From positions 24,578,051 to 24,642,050 of the forward strand of contig CM037880.1 of assembly GCA_021292165.1 (NCBI GenBank): a stretch of 64,000 nt of DNA, in the 5' to 3' direction. Below the pieces are notes generated by a model. That model saw only the letters and a program-made list of their open reading frames with translations. It did not search any database and was not told the origin of the DNA. Position numbers and translations under genes: made by a program. The first letter of the stretch is position 1. The number at the start of each line of letters is the position of its first letter. This DNA comes from Shinisaurus crocodilurus (taxonomy: Eukaryota; Chordata; Lepidosauria; Squamata; Shinisauridae). Positions 19,017 to 31,760 of this stretch are shown here, one piece after another.

Positions 19017-20947
19017 CTCCTTCAGCAGCCCGACCGAACTAGCTCCGCCGCTTCGACCACACACCACAATATCGACCACCATATCTCCATCACCTCAGGC
19101 AACTCTCTTCGGCTCTCGACTTCACCAGCACCTTCGGTCCTGGAGGACCATCACGACGGATTGTTGGGTGCTAAGCATCATCGAACATGGTTACAGGATC
19201 GAGTTCAGAGTCCTCCCCCCTTCCTCGGGATCAAGACCACCCGTCCAACACGGGTGCTCCTAGAAGAGGTGTCAAACCTCCTTCAAAAAGAGGTGATACA
19301 GCCGGTTCCCGCAGAAAACTTGGAGGACAACCTATACTCCAGGTACTTCATCGTGAAGAAAAAGGGAGGAGGACTCAGACCGATCCTGGACCTTCGAACT
19401 GTGAATCTTTTTATTCCACCGAAAAGATTTCGCATGGTCACACTCCAATCGATCCTTCCCTTGCTTCGAAGGGGCAATTGGTTTGCATCCATCGACCTCC
19501 ATATTTCCACGTCGCCATCCACGAAGACAGCCAGAAATACCTTCAGTTTCGAGTGGGAGACGATACCTACCAGTTCGTAGTTCTTCCATTCGGACTTTCC
19601 ACCGCGCCGAGGGTATTCACGAAGTGCATGGCAGTGGTGTGTGCAAGTCTGCGGGCAAGAGGCATCACCGTCTTCCCGTATCTAGACGATTGGTTGCTGG
19701 TGGCGTCATCAAGCTTGGAGCTTCAACACGCACTAGGAGAAACCCTCCACCTCCTGGACAAGTTGGGACTCTGCCTGAATGTGGAGAAGTCAGTCCTTCA
19801 ACCAGTAAAGGAGATATAATACATCGGCGCAAGGCTAAGTGCGTTCGATGGTCGGGCATACCTACCAGACGACAGGGTGCGAAATATACTTACCCTTGCG
19901 AGGAAAGTCTCCAGACAACTAATATGCTCGCCTCACACTAATATGCTCAGCTCATATGCGAGGCTTCGCATGCGACCCCTTCAAACCTGGTTTATCAAAA
20001 ACTTCAAACCAGAAAAAGACAAACCATCCATCCGGTTGGATCTTCCGCGAGCCGTAAGAGAGTCCTTGAGGTGGTGGCAGCAGGAGTCGAACTTGACCGG
20101 AGGCATACCGTTCCATCCTCCTGATACCGACCCGCATATTGACAACGGACGCGTCGCTGCTGGGATGGGGGCCCCACTCCGACTGATCACGTCGTGCAAG
20201 GCACATGGACGGCGACATAAGTCACCAGGCATATCAACTGGCTAGAACTAATGGCCGTGTGGAAAGCACTGCAAGCCTTGGAGCAACATCTTTCGGGTTG
20301 CCACATCCAAGTTGTGATGGACAATACCACAGTGGTCGCGTACATAAACAAGCAAGGTGGCACGAGATTGACCCGCCTCACACGGCTGACTCTGCAACTC
20401 TACGAGTGGGCTCTACCTCGAAGAATGTCCTTCGTAGCAATTCACATCGCAGGGAAGTCCAGTGTGCTGGCAGATACGTTGAGCTGCGTGTCGATGCAAT
20501 CGCACAAGTGGAAACTAGACAGGAAAGTAGTCAGTTTGTTATTCCAGCGCTGGGGTCGTCCAAAAATAGACTTATTCGCCACCAGCGAAAACACGACCTG
20601 CCCCATGTTCTGCAGCAGAGCAGCCTCGGATCCGAAATCGATCACCGAGGCTTTCCTGATGGACTGGGGCAAAGATTTTTGCTATCTGTTTCCCCCAATT
20701 CCACTTCTGACACGGGTGACCGCCAAGGCATCTCAGGGTGACCGCCAAGGCATCTCAGGACAGGACCGACTGTATTCTGATATCCCCATGGTGGCCACGC
20801 CAACCTTGGTTTTCACGCCTATTCAGCCTCTCACAGGGAGATTATCTCCCATTACCGATGAAAGACAATCTATTAACACAGCACAAAGGCAAAGTACCTC
20901 ACCCCAATCTGCATTCTTTGAACCTAATGGCTTGGAGGATCAGATAA
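19017..20947 (+). pseudogene. DIRS copy 2 reverse transcriptase / RNase H, broken
   Basis: RT enters in the +1 frame across the gag stop as in copy 1. An indel near 19220 moves it, and a 7-nt loss near 19495 removes part of the SIDLKDAYFH motif. YLDD survives near 19681. A CAA codon has become TAA at 19817-19819. Rearranged sequence near 19930 removes the region between RT and RNase H. RNase H keeps VMDNTT and VLADTLS, and the tail ends MAWRIR at 20947, as in copy 1. Several separate hits make this copy inactive. Confidence 0.87.
20715..20758 (+). repeat. 22-bp exact tandem duplication inside DIRS copy 2
   Basis: The unit GGTGACCGCCAAGGCATCTC plus AG occurs twice in a row. As 22 is 1 mod 3, it switches the RNase H frame into the recombinase frame, giving one open frame from 20251 to 21783. 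Confidence 0.92.
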
Positions 20948-21968
20948 CAAGAGATACAAACCTCTCAGCTGCGGTGAAGGAGGTTCTATTGGCAGCACGA
21001 AAACCCTCCACGAGACTCTCCTATGCCAGAAAATGGACAGCTTTCGCCAAATTTGTGTTATCTGCAGATAAGGATCCTGTTACATGCTCGATCTCAACCG
21101 TCCTCGACTTTCTACACTCACTAATGACCCGTGGCCTTCAATTCTCTTCAATTAAAGTATATCTAGCTGCAATATCAGCGCATAGGACTACTTCCACAGG
21201 AGCATCTTTATTTGTGCATCCGTTAGTGAAGCAATTCTTGAAAGGTCTTAAAAATCTACGACCCCCAATCCGAAACATAATGCCAGGTTGGGACCTTCCG
21301 TTGGTATTGAAAGCCTTAATGAAACCTCCATTCGAGCCCATGGCGAAAGCAGACTTACGCTTGGTATCGTTTAAAACATTGTTTCTAATGGCAGTTACAT
21401 CAGCGAGACGGGTCAGTGAGCTACGTGCTCTCAGGATAGATTCCCCCTACATGATTTTCCACAAAGATAAAGTCGTTCTGAGGCCAGATATAACGTTTTT
21501 ACCAAAGGTGGTTACTGAATTTCATCTGGAACAGGATATTATTCTTCCCACCTTCTTCTCGTCTCCATCATCACCAGCCGAAAAATCTATGCACAGCCTC
21601 GATGTCAGGCAGGCTCTACTTTTTTACAAAGCCCGCACAGAATCGATAAGGAAAACCCAGCAACTTTTTGTATGCTATGGTTCCCCAAGGTTGGGCTATC
21701 CAGTATCGAAGCAGAGACTTTCTTCCTGGATAGTGGACATCTATCGTATCAAATCGCTAAGAGCCCTCTGCCAGAATCTGTGAGGGCTCATTCTACGAGA
21801 GCTCTGTCGACCTCGACAGCCTTTGGGAGAGGGGTCTCCTTGCCGGACTTATGCAGGGCAGCAACGTGGTCTACTCCCTCCCCTTTTATCCGGCACTACT
21901 GCCTCGACGTTCGAGCCAGAGCACAGAACGCATTCGGAAGGGCGGTTCTATCCTTGATCACCATCTGA
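20941..21968 (+). pseudogene. DIRS copy 2 tyrosine recombinase, frameshifted
   Basis: Matches copy 1 along its length (LEDQITRDTNLS to AVLSLITI). The start ATG is TTG here. The first catalytic Arg (SARRVSE) is present. A small deletion near 21745 shifts the frame, so the HxxR box (RAHSTRA) and the nucleophile region (FIRHYCLD, Tyr kept) lie in the next frame, 21672-21968. All catalytic residues persist, but no single frame joins them. Confidence 0.88.
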
Positions 21969-22012
21969 CTGCCGACACCGACCCACCTCCGGTAAGTCAG
22001 CTTGCTAATCTA

Positions 22013-22106
22013 TCCATATGTCTGTGATGCACAGAGACCACGAAGAAGAAGGACAGGTTGCTTACCTGTAACTGTAGTTCTTCGAGTGGTCATCTGTGCA
22101 TTCACA
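22013..22106 (-). repeat. Internal complementary region of DIRS copy 2
   Basis: The first half complements the left end (16534-16570) and the second half complements the right end; they join at AA (22049-22050). A Thr-to-Cys-like base change in the CACAGA/CACACA stretch separates it slightly from the terminal copies. Confidence 0.88.
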
Positions 22107-22263
22107 CAACCCACCCTCCTTCCCCTCTCGGTGTCTGCATCGAGTTCGATGGATATCCAGAAGGAAATGGGTTGGACAAGGGATTCCCTCTCTCGGTATC
22201 GAGGAGCATATCAACTGAGATTGGGATAGACGTAAAGGTTAAATGTCATCCTCGGTTCCGAGG

Positions 22264-22415
22264 GTCGCAATAGGCGGTCTCAGGGAATTGAGGAGATGGG
22301 CGGGAGCCGCGCTAAGGAGCACGCGCAGGGGGAGGGGCTCCCGCCCGGTTCGCCTCAGCTATAGAAATTTCCTGAACGACCTCAGCGCAGGCGCAGAGAA
22401 CCCATATGTGTGTGA
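22264..22415 (-). repeat. Right ITR of DIRS copy 2
   Basis: Inverted, diverged partner of 16557-16708. The outer 53 bp (22416-22468) are unique to the right end. Confidence 0.88.
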
Positions 22416-22468
22416 ATGCACAGATGACCACTCGAAGAACTACAGTTACAGGTAAGCAACCTGTCCTT

Positions 22469-25133
22469 TTCACAATGCACGTGGCTCACATGTCACCCCA
22501 TACCTACTGTCATATTGCTGCTCAACCCACTTTCATCACGTTTGTGTGCTGGGAACAGGGTGCAAAGAGACAACCACTTCCCTGTGTTCTAAATTCTGTG
22601 CAGATTCACTCAACCCATATTCTGCACAAGACCATTTGTTTGTGACTTAGCTATGATCTACTAGTTATAAGAAATGTATATGTATCTTCTAAGTGAAACA
22701 CTAGCAAAGGCCTGAAAAGGCGCCCTTTTCCTGTGGATGCTATTTTGTAAGACAAAAATGAGGCTCACTCAATATGTAAATTAACCTTTGTCCAAAATGA
22801 AGGAAGATGGGAAGACATAATGCCATAATACTGGTGCATACACATCTCATGTCTGAAAGCATCTGGTGGTGATGCTATCAGCAGCAGCTGACTGGATCAT
22901 TAGATACCCTGCCTTGAGAAGCATACAACGCAATCATTGGTAACATTTCGCTGAGCAGTATCTGCAGAAATCATGTGTCAAGTTCCTGATTCCGGCTGGA
23001 GGACTGACTATACAGCACGGAGCTCATGGTACCATGAGAGGCAGCTCTTCTGAAAAGCATTGTGTTTGTAGGGATGTGAATTCGATTTGGCCAAAGCCTG
23101 AAGCCTGAGCCCAACAGACCCCTTTGGACCATTTCTGGTGCTTCCTGAGGTGAAGTGGGCTTCCCTCCAAAGTGACCAGAATTGAATCTGGACTCCTACA
23201 CAAGTCTTTGCTTGCAATTGGTTTCTCTCTCTCTCTCAATGTTGATGAACAGGAGGGAGGGAGGGGCGGGGGTTGAGTGACTGTCAGTCACCTAGTCATA
23301 AGGCACATATTTCCAGGGGCTCTCCAATCACTGTTCTTTCAGAAAGGGCAAGGATGGGACTGTGAGACGGCCATTCTTCCTATGCAACCAGGCTTCACAA
23401 TGAAAAAGCCTTAAACTGGTTTTCAATCATCATAACTCCCTAACCCCTACACCTTTTCTTCTGAAACTTTGCAAGTTTCTTGATTGGAGACACCTCTATA
23501 ATGTGTGCCATTTTCCTACAAATTGCCAAAGCGACCAGGGGGAGGGGGGAATCACTCAAAGTATAATCAACTTATAAAGATGTGTAGTACAAAAATGACT
23601 GCACTGATTCTTCCTGAAATTTGGCAGGTGTAACCCCCTCCTAATGGGCTGCCATGTTTGGGTGTGCTGGCTGTCTCTCTAGATCAGATGTGGGAGCAGT
23701 AGACTTTGCCTATCTGTTGGAGTGTTTAAACTGTGCCTCCACCTATGCTCAACCTGTATATTTGTAAATAAACCAAATATTACAAAATGCCCAGAAGCCT
23801 CCAGGAGCCTCCTTCTGAAAGAAACCAAACCTGGGTAACTGCTGACCCTGAAACTTCTTGCCACTCGGAGAAGTGGGGTGCATGTAACGTCTGTGACATA
23901 TCAGTGGAGCTTAAATCCGAGATCTAAGAAATAAGAGCCAAGTAATTGTTCTAGCCTGTGCATATGTAACTGGTGTGGTATATCTCCAAGTGCTTCATTA
24001 GAAAAGTAAACAATGATACAACCACAGCTCTCATTTAGATAACACAGCTGGTTGCTTCCCAGAAGGCCTTACAGGAGAGCTCTCTAGGGGAATAGGCGGA
24101 AAAAGTGAAACAAAACAAAAATCCTACCTACTGATTTCTATGGCAGAACACACAATACGTCTTGATTAAATACTATTGTTTCCTGTCTTGTTTAAAGAAT
24201 TACTGATTCTGATACTATAACATACAGACAAGAGAGCTATTACATTTTTTAGAAGCAGAGGCTCATATCTGTAAAATTAGAGCTGCAATCCTGTCCACAT
24301 TTACTTGTAAGTCCCATTTGTACAAAGTATTGTATTTACTTCCTTATAATATTTGTATACTACCCAATAACAAAGGTTTTCTGGGTGCTTTATAATAAAA
24401 AGACCATGAAATATAAAGATAAGATGTAGACATAACATCTAAAACAGAATCACACCAAGTAGGACTTCCTTGTGAGGACTTCCATGCTTAGCACTGGACT
24501 TTGTGATGACAATGTGGAGTAGGATCTAGATTTGCGCTGGATCTACTGCAGTGATGGAAGTGGATTTCCCCACCTTCTTCTTCTCACAGCAGCCCACCCA
24601 GGCCGCTGAAAATGCAACACAGGCTGTCAGCAGACCCTGCTGAATGGGGTGAGCTGTGGTCTGTGTGTGGGGGGCAGTGGGGAATTCCCCCCAAATCAGC
24701 TGGAGGGACATTCTGCAAATGGAGCCCTTCCTCAAGAAGAAGGCAGAGTCTGGATCAAACACATGGTAAATTTGCAATTCAGGCCCCTTTCGGACCAGAT
24801 TTGTGGCATGCACAGGGGCAGAAGCAATGTTAGGAGGTGGCCCCCTAGGGCTGGAGCCCCAAATCTTTCATCAGGAGCCTTGAATCTCTGGGAGGCCATC
24901 TGTCCCACCAGCCTGCTGTCCATGGGCACTTGCTGAAGAGGGGCCCTGATGATCTCTGTTGCATCTGATCCCCTGGATTAGCTGGCTTTATGCCTCCATG
25001 TGCTTCACCTCCTGCCCCCCCCCCACCAATCTTTCTACCTGAGTTTTTTTCTGAAATCAAATGCCCTCCGTTTCCCTGTCCATACATCTCTTTTTACAAA
25101 TAGGGGTGTCCTCAGGAGACAGGGTCCTTTAAA

Positions 25134-25168
<35 letters not shown>

Positions 25169-25255
25169 TAGAGCATATGTAAACTAGCATATGCAAATTT
25201 GTGCTTTTTTTCCTGCTTTGTCCTGTAGGTATGAGCTCTGGATCTTTTTGATACC

Positions 25256-25289
<34 letters not shown>

Positions 25290-26419
25290 GACAAGAGAGG
25301 ACAGGGAAGTCCCATTACACAAGTAGAGGTCATGTTGCATGTGCGGACTTCTGCTCAGGTGAGGGTTGGATCCAACTCTTTAAAAGCAATTTGTAATGGG
25401 AGTCTGCTATTAAAAAACAAAGTCCCACAGGGCTAGTTCTTAAATAATATGGGCAAGATGAGGTCCACCCCCATGCTTTTTACGATAGCACCCTTAGCTA
25501 CTGTTTTTAGAAGGCTTCAGCTGGGCAACATAATTTGGCTAAAATGGCTTAGGGACCAGGGGATGGAGCTTGTGGATTTCATTAAGAACCCTCTACCTTC
25601 CCCCCACAACCTTTGTATTGTACTGGGCATGCTCAAGCCCTTGGGTTTGTCTAAAGTAGTTCTTTAGATCCTATCCTAAAACTGTACATCCCAATGTACT
25701 ATTTCTGCCATGGCAGCAATACATTTTACCATCAGTAAAGCCTCAGTGAGCCAGTAGATAGTTAAGTCAACAGATTACCTTATTGTTGATGTGTTTGTTG
25801 TTATTTTCCAGATAAATACCTGAGTTAGAATACTATTAAGTGCCAAATTGCTAGGTATAGTACATCACTTAAGTCATGTAATACTATCCTCATCTAGGAA
25901 GCTCATCTTAATGCACCGGTATGCACTTTAGAGTGATGTTTATATATATTTATACTTTAATAATGGACTGCAATCAGCAGAAATGTTTCTGGAACCTTGT
26001 AGAAAAATGAAGAGTACTTTATTGGCAAGCTTTCTGTTCAACCAAACAGTCTTAAAAGTGATTGCTCATTGCTTTTCTTTCAAATTAAAATGTGCCTCAT
26101 TCTTAAAACAAGTTTGCCTTTATTAGCGTTACAAGGTCATGCAGTTCCTTTTAAATGTTCTATATATCTGCAGTGTAAAAACAAGGCTATGCCACCAATA
26201 GCGTGTTTGGAGTTCTAATTTTCAAGAGATCCCTCATACCCCTAATAAAGATTTATACCTCATGGGAGTCATAATGATGTAATCAGTTCTCTAAGGTTTT
26301 GTGTCTGCTTTATCAACCAGCTCACTGTTGCATGATTAAAAGCAATAGTAAAACAGCAAAGCATGCTATTGAAACCAGAGAAGTTTTTCTTCCTCTCTCA
26401 TATTAGAACCGGAGATCAT
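22469..26419. other. Intergenic, largely unrecognised
   Basis: I see no gene. Two (CA)n microsatellites lie at 25135-25166 and 25259-25287. The stretch 23430-23640 (AACTCCCTAACCCC, TTTGGCAGGTGTAACCCC) has the feel of a worn interspersed repeat, but I cannot name it. Confidence 0.5.
25135..25166. repeat. (CA)n microsatellite
   Basis: Pure AC dinucleotide run, followed 92 bp on by a second run at 25259-25287. Confidence 0.95.
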
Positions 26420-26745
26420 CCCATAGAGATAAATGGTGGGAGATTCAGGACAGACAAAAGGAAGTACCGTACTTCTTCACAGGGTGCATATCTTCACAGG
26501 GTGCATATACCGTAGTTAAATCATGGAATTTCCTACTAGAAGGGGTAATGATGGCCACCAATGTGGACTGCTTTAAAAGGGGATTAGACATATTCATGGA
26601 GGATAAAGCTATCAATGGCTATTAGTCATGATGGCTATGTATTACGTACATCCAGTAAGCCTCTGAATACTAGTTGCTGGGGAACACAAGTGGGAGGGTG
26701 CCATTTGTGGCCACTGTGGGAACAGAGTGCTGGACTAGAAATGAT
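26420..26745 (+). mobile_element. CR1-like LINE, worn 3' end
   Basis: The order GGACAGACAAAAGGAAGTAC, ATGGAATTTCCTACTAGAAG, TTTAAAAGGGGATTAGACA, TTCATGGAGGATAAAGC, GTGGGAACAGAGTGCTGGAC is the degraded C-terminal ORF2 and 3' UTR of a CR1-like LINE common in reptiles. A 17-bp tandem duplication lies at 26475-26508. Confidence 0.65.
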
Positions 26746-27143
26746 CCAGGAGGAAACAAACAGGCTGGCCCAGAAAGCAAATTCATATTGTTTGCTTTCT
26801 GCTGGGTTATGTACCCACTACTGCAGAAAAATATACTGAGCATATCGATTATGAAAACAGGGCACAATGTTCAACTTGTGTAATTTAATAAGGGAAGGAG
26901 AAGGGAGGTTTTTCTTCTTTAAAATTCCTGTTAATTTAAAAGAAAGTCCTCGACTATTGTGGCAGATGAGTTTTCTTTTTGCAAAGGTGAATGGGAAGAA
27001 TCCTAGGAAGTTCCTTTCACATGAAAAAGCCTGTAGTATTTCATGTTCAGACCCAAGATGAATTGAAATGTCTTTTTTCCTTTGGGAATTGTCATTTTCA
27101 TGTGCCATTCCTTTAGGAATGGTAATTTAACCTGAAATAGTAG

Positions 27144-28490
27144 GCGATCTCTCGTGACCGAGTAAGATTGTCTTCCAGGATAAAATTACAAAAAGAAAAT
27201 TATAAAAGGAGGAAATTCTAAAAAAAATTGTGTAGACTCTAGCGATGGGTCCGTAAGTGACTGGAGGCCAATTCTATATCCACACAGCTTCCCACAGTGA
27301 GGACACAGGTTACCAGATGGAAGATGGTCCTGAAAACGATTCGTTTGACGTGCTTTTCGCTTAGCACGTTTCTCCCTTTCACCTTTCACTCGGGCTTCTT
27401 CAAAGTCCATGGAACCTTTGTGAAAGACCAACCTCCAGTTAAAGCATTCATGGGCCAGAGCTACCCAGTTCTCGATGTTTATATTGCATTTTTTTAGATT
27501 AGTCTTAAGAACATCTTTAAACCTTTTATACTGACCACCGATATTCCGCTTTCCATCCTTGAGTTGGGAATAAAGTAACTGCTTTGGGAGACGGCAGTCA
27601 GACATTCGAACAACATGACCGGTCCATTTGAAGTTGGTGTTGAAGAATCATTTTTTCAACGCTAGTAGTCTTTGCTTCTTCCAGTACACTGACATTTGTT
27701 CGCCTATCTTCCCAAATAATTCGCAGGATTTTCCGGAGGCAACATTGATGGAATCTTTCAAGGAGGTGGAAATGACGTTTATAGATAGTCCATGTTTCGC
27801 AGGCATACAATAAAGTTGGTAATACAATGGCTTCATAAACCAGCATTTTGGTCTTCTTACAGATATCCCGATCCTCGAACACTCTATGTTTCATTCGAGA
27901 AAATGCGGCACTTGTGGAGCTCAAACGATGCTGGATTTCACTGTCGATGTTAGCTGCAACAGAAAGATAGCTGCCAAGATAGAGAAAATGATTGACAAAA
28001 ATGGTTTTCCAGTATTGCCCCACCAAGCTGGATAGATGGCATCACCAAAGGGTTAACTTGCACTTGCTGATGAAGCACTTTAGTTTTTTTGATGTTAAGT
28101 GAGAGACCAAGTTTTTCGTATGCTTCTGCAAAAGCATTTAGGATAGTTTGGAGATCATCCTCTGAATGTGCAGAGACCACATTATCATCAGCATACTGAA
28201 GTTCCACAATGGAGGTTGTAATTACCTTACTTTTTGCTTTCAGCCTGCTGAGATTAAAAAGCTTTCCATCTGTTTGATATATAATTCCCACACCAGTGGG
28301 AAGTTTCCCCTTGACAAGATGTAAAATCATGGCGATGAAAATAGCAAATAATGTTGGGGCAATATCACATCCCTGTTTAACACCTGATCCCACTTTAAAT
28401 GGAGCACCATGAGAGCCGTTGTTGTCCAAAACCGTTGCCGTCATGTTGTCATGGAGAAGTCGCAAGATAACCTGACATAATCTTTAACAA
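27144..28490 (-). pseudogene. Non-LTR retrotransposon (LINE), 3' half of ORF2, clade not assigned
   Basis: Minus-strand frames read in order: GVKQGCDIAPTLFAIF and LQYADDNVVSAHSEDDLQ (RT with the YADD catalytic centre, 28465-27950), then YLGSYLSVAANIDSEI, LPTLLYACETWTIYKRH and CLRKILRIIWEDRR, and finally RLPKQLLYSQLKDGKRN with a Cys-rich end (CPHCGKLCG) near 27290. The segment is split by frameshifts and is 5'-truncated near 28490. The YACETW...LRKIL block and the Cys-His tail mark a LINE different from the L2/CR1 pieces elsewhere. A second, smaller copy is at 39087. Confidence 0.85.
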
Positions 28491-28810
28491 ATACCCAAAC
28501 AAACAACTTGTGTTTAAAAGTGAAGGAAACTTGGTTTTAGCAAGTGTGGACTAGCTCTTCTGAATAAACTGTTGAAATTAAATAGTAAGTGCTTTGAGAA
28601 GACCTTAAGTGAGAGTGTAATGGGTGTTGGGAGGGAGCAGATTGTGGGTGCATACATGCTATGTGGCTCAGAAAGTATGGCTTCTAGACTCCATTACTGG
28701 TTTTATTCTTCTAGGGTGTAATCCTATTGATTGCACCCTCGGTGATCAGAAGCCCCTGAACTCAGAGGCATCTAATAATACAATTCAGGGTGGGAGGAGC
28801 AGTGGATATA

Positions 28811-28842
<32 letters not shown>

Positions 28843-29588
28843 CGCCCTGCAGATTTCGCTCGATAGACTTTTTAGCCCATCTAGTGAGGGCACTTCCGAG
28901 GGGAAGGGAAGGATGCTGGAAGACGCTCAGGATAAGTTGTATCCTGGCTTCTCCAGCCTCCTCCGCTCTCCACCCAACAGAACATGCCCTTCCCCCCCTC
29001 TCCAAGGTCATGTTTCCAACCTTGGAAGCAGCTGGCGTGGTTCTCTCCACACTGGCTGCGAGGGGTTAGGGTTGGGGGCTTCAGATCTCCGACTCCCTCT
29101 TCCGAGGTCGGAGCGCTGTCTCCAACCTCAGTAGGATTTTATGAGCAACCCTATGGTCCCTGGGATGTTCTCCCAAGGACCATAGGATTGAGTAACCCTA
29201 AATTTTACGATCTCTCTCTCTGACTCTCTGTGTAATCTTTAAGCAGCCAAATTGCACCATCTACACAGAAGAGAGAGGTATCAAGAGACATAGGGAAAAC
29301 CCAACATTTGCAGAAGTACAACAGATCTTTGGGGGGGGACTCAAGGGGTACCCCACCCCCCAAAAAAATTAAATGAGGACCAAGAATGCTCAGTGGTCAT
29401 GGAATGTTGGCTGACTGTTGGAGGGCGGGGGACAGAAAACCAGGGTTCAGGGGGAATGGAGTATCTTGGAAATGGGCATGGCTGGCTGGCTGGCTGGCAC
29501 CCCAAACAGGAGCACTCAACACTTTGTTGTGGAGATAATAACACTGATCTACCTTCCAGGGGTGTTGTAAGCTTTACTGTGATACTGT
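28491..29588. other. Intergenic; (CA)n at 28815-28842
   Basis: A CA-microsatellite and unremarkable sequence; no repeat or gene recognised otherwise. Confidence 0.5.
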
Positions 29589-29753
29589 CAGGGCCGGTGC
29601 TACCATTAGGCCAACTAGGCAGCCGCCTAGGGCGCAGGGCTAAAGGGGGCGCCAGAAACGCCTTGAAAAAAAATACAGCGCTCTCAAGTGGGAAGGGGGG
29701 GCGCTAAATATCTGATCTTGCCTAGGGCACCAAACTGCCTTGCACCAGTCCTG
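29589..29753. mobile_element. hAT-type MITE with perfect 8-bp target duplication
   Basis: Terminal inverted repeats CAGGGCCGGTGC and GCACCAGTCCTG bound a 165-bp element. GATACTGT is repeated exactly on both sides (29581-29588 and 29754-29761). Confidence 0.9.
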
Positions 29754-29804
29754 GATACTGTAAGTGAATCACTTTGAACCCTAGAAAGCTGCAATCCTAT
29801 ATAG

Positions 29805-29905
29805 CAGCCTTCCCCGTCTTGTTGCCCTCCAGATGTGTTGAGGCTACAACTCCCATTAATGCCCATGCTGGCTGGGGATGATGGGCATTGTAGTCCAAAA
29901 CATTT
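29805..29905. mobile_element. hAT-type MITE, partial
   Basis: CAGCCTTCCCCGTCTTGTTG, TGCCCTCCAGATGTGTTG and CTACAACTCCCATTAATGCC with their inverted partners belong to the same superfamily as 14237 and 57324. The right end is lost. Confidence 0.65.
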
Positions 29906-30624
29906 GCCTGGGAACAAGCTCCACTGAAAACAATGGGATTGTCTTCTGAGTAGATAAGTATAAGATGGCACTGAAAGGCATCATGCATCTGCCAAGTGTT
30001 GTTATTGTTATCTGAGGTCCTACTTCTTTACCAATATGCATTTCTACAATTGTGCCAGGGGCTTAAGGTGGATATCACTGAGGTTACCTGTGCTGTTTGT
30101 ATCAAAGTGTATGATGGCTAACCAAATACATGATGAATGACAATTCGGAGAGCCTATCCATGTTTCAGTGATATATCTTTGCATTATGTTTTGTGGGTTC
30201 CAAGTAAATTCAACGTGCCTTAAATGCTAGCAAGCTCTGTAACTGCATATTTACAGCGGCATGAAAGAAGAACATGGTTTACTTTATAGATGCTGAATTT
30301 CAATATACACCACCAAGTGATTCATCCAGCATTTTGGTCTTTAAGTCAGAGTGGTGGAAAATGAACGCTGTTTGACTGTGCATGTGCACCTGTGGTAGTA
30401 ACAATTTAGTCAAATTATCTTTTTAGATCAAATCAAACGTGCAGATGCCAAACCGATTTTGACAAGATACTTCATTATGTCATTATGCAGATACAGTAAG
30501 CCTTGGAGTTGGCAGAATCTCTGTACTAAGCCTAAAGTGACTGTTGCTATAATATACAACAGCAGAAATTATAGATCCCCCCCACCAAGGTTTATTGCAT
30601 TAACTGAAGAAAGACTGTAAGAGT

Positions 30625-30845
30625 CTGAAGCTACAATCCTGTGTGCACTTACTTGCGAGTAAGCACCACTGAACTATTGATAAGTAAATTATGCACAGTA
30701 CAATATGCACTTGAAAGCCTAAATCAGCCACATGTACAGAGTCAGACTGAGCCTATGCATGTTTACTCAGAAGTAAATTCTAGTGACTTTGATAGGGCTT
30801 ACTTTCCAGTAATATAAGTGTGTTTAGAAATGCGGCCTTATTTAA
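30625..30845. repeat. Two worn short MITEs of the CAATCC...TTACTT type
   Basis: Blocks such as CTACAATCCTGTGTGCACTT with CTTGCGAGTAAGCACCACTG, and GCATGTTTACTCAGAAGTAA, recur at 33575, 33975, 34541 and 46539. Confidence 0.5.
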
Positions 30846-30852
30846 AGTGAGC

Positions 30853-30933
30853 TAGGGCACAATCCTGTGCAAGTTTAGGCAGGAAAAAAAGGCCTTTTTC
30901 TGTCTAAACTTGCATAGGACTGCGCTTTTAAAT
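30853..30933. mobile_element. Palindromic MITE, Harbinger-like, copy D (internally deleted)
   Basis: Only the outer arms remain, joined through AAAAAAAGGCCTTTTT. The central CTACAACTCCC block of the family is gone. Confidence 0.75.
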
Positions 30934-31104
30934 TCATTACTTATCAGTGATGGTCAAAATATGAATAAATGTCAAAACAACTCTTAGATTCTGATTGCAA
31001 TTTTCTGTATAAATACTCAAGAATAATTGCCCTTTCTGGTTGCTCAACTAATCTGCACCTGCATTGTCATTTGAAAGTCCATCATAATTCCTACCTGGCT
31101 AAAG

Positions 31105-31236
31105 GCGCAATCCTATGCGTGTTTAGACGGAAAAAAGGCCTACAACTCCCAGCATGTGTCAGCCAGCATAGCTGGGTGGGGCATGCTGGGAGTTGTAGGC
31201 CTTTTTTCTGTCTAAACACACATAGGATTGCACTGT
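31105..31236. mobile_element. Palindromic MITE, Harbinger-like, copy E
   Basis: Near-perfect arms around CAGCATAGCTGG, with TAA outside both ends. Confidence 0.82.
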
Positions 31237-31499
31237 TAACGAATGATCCTTGGAATACTGATTTCCACTAAATAGTCAAAGCCAAAGAAAATGTGACTAC
31301 ACACACACACACACACACTTTAAAGCAGTCACAGGGAGGATCCCTATTTTGGTCATAAACCTGTACGGTCCTCTGTATCACATCTGTTTTGGCCCTCAGC
31401 TGTCTGGCCCTATGCTCGCTGTGACATCAGAGCAAATGAGCCAATGGCAGCTGAGGCCTTACAAACATGCATCTAAAACCCCACTATAAAAATGTCTGC

Positions 31500-31760
31500 T
31501 TTTAATGGGGTTGCACTCTTCCAAGGTTCATAGCATGGAGCTACTTGTAGACCCATCTTTGCTTCTGGAGACCCAGATTCCAGCTGTGTCACAGAGTCCC
31601 TTTTTTCAGCTTCAGATGATTCACCAAAGAGCAGGGCCTTTTCAGTTGTCACACCAATACAGTAAAAAATGCCCTTTCCCAGGAGTTTTGTCTGGGCTTG
31701 ATACTTATCTCTTCTTCTGGAGACAGGCACAAACATTTGTTCTGCTAAGCCTTTGAAAAT
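31500..31760 (+). mobile_element. L2/CR1-group LINE fragment
   Basis: The peptide LLVDPSLLLETQIPAVSQS (31540-31610) is the same ORF2 block seen on the minus strand at 10374. The rest is worn. Confidence 0.6.

Larger units (their letters stand above)
16534..22468 (+). mobile_element. DIRS-type tyrosine-recombinase retrotransposon, copy 2 (decayed)
   Basis: Same family, order and orientation as copy 1, 7.85 kb downstream of that copy's end. It has ITRs (16557-16708, 22264-22415), gag, RT/RH, recombinase and an ICR at 22013-22106. The outer ends, defined by the ICR, again meet at TT. The two ITRs differ at roughly nine sites in 130 bp, many of them C-to-T or G-to-A at CpG, so the copy is older than copy 1. 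Gag has an in-frame stop and a deletion of about 25 nt, RT has small deletions and a CAA-to-TAA stop, and a 22-bp duplication and a deletion affect the recombinase frame. It is not autonomous. Confidence 0.93.

Noticed and set aside
25135..25287. CRISPR-like or functional repeat array
   Set aside because: Two plain (CA)n microsatellites with unrelated sequence between them.
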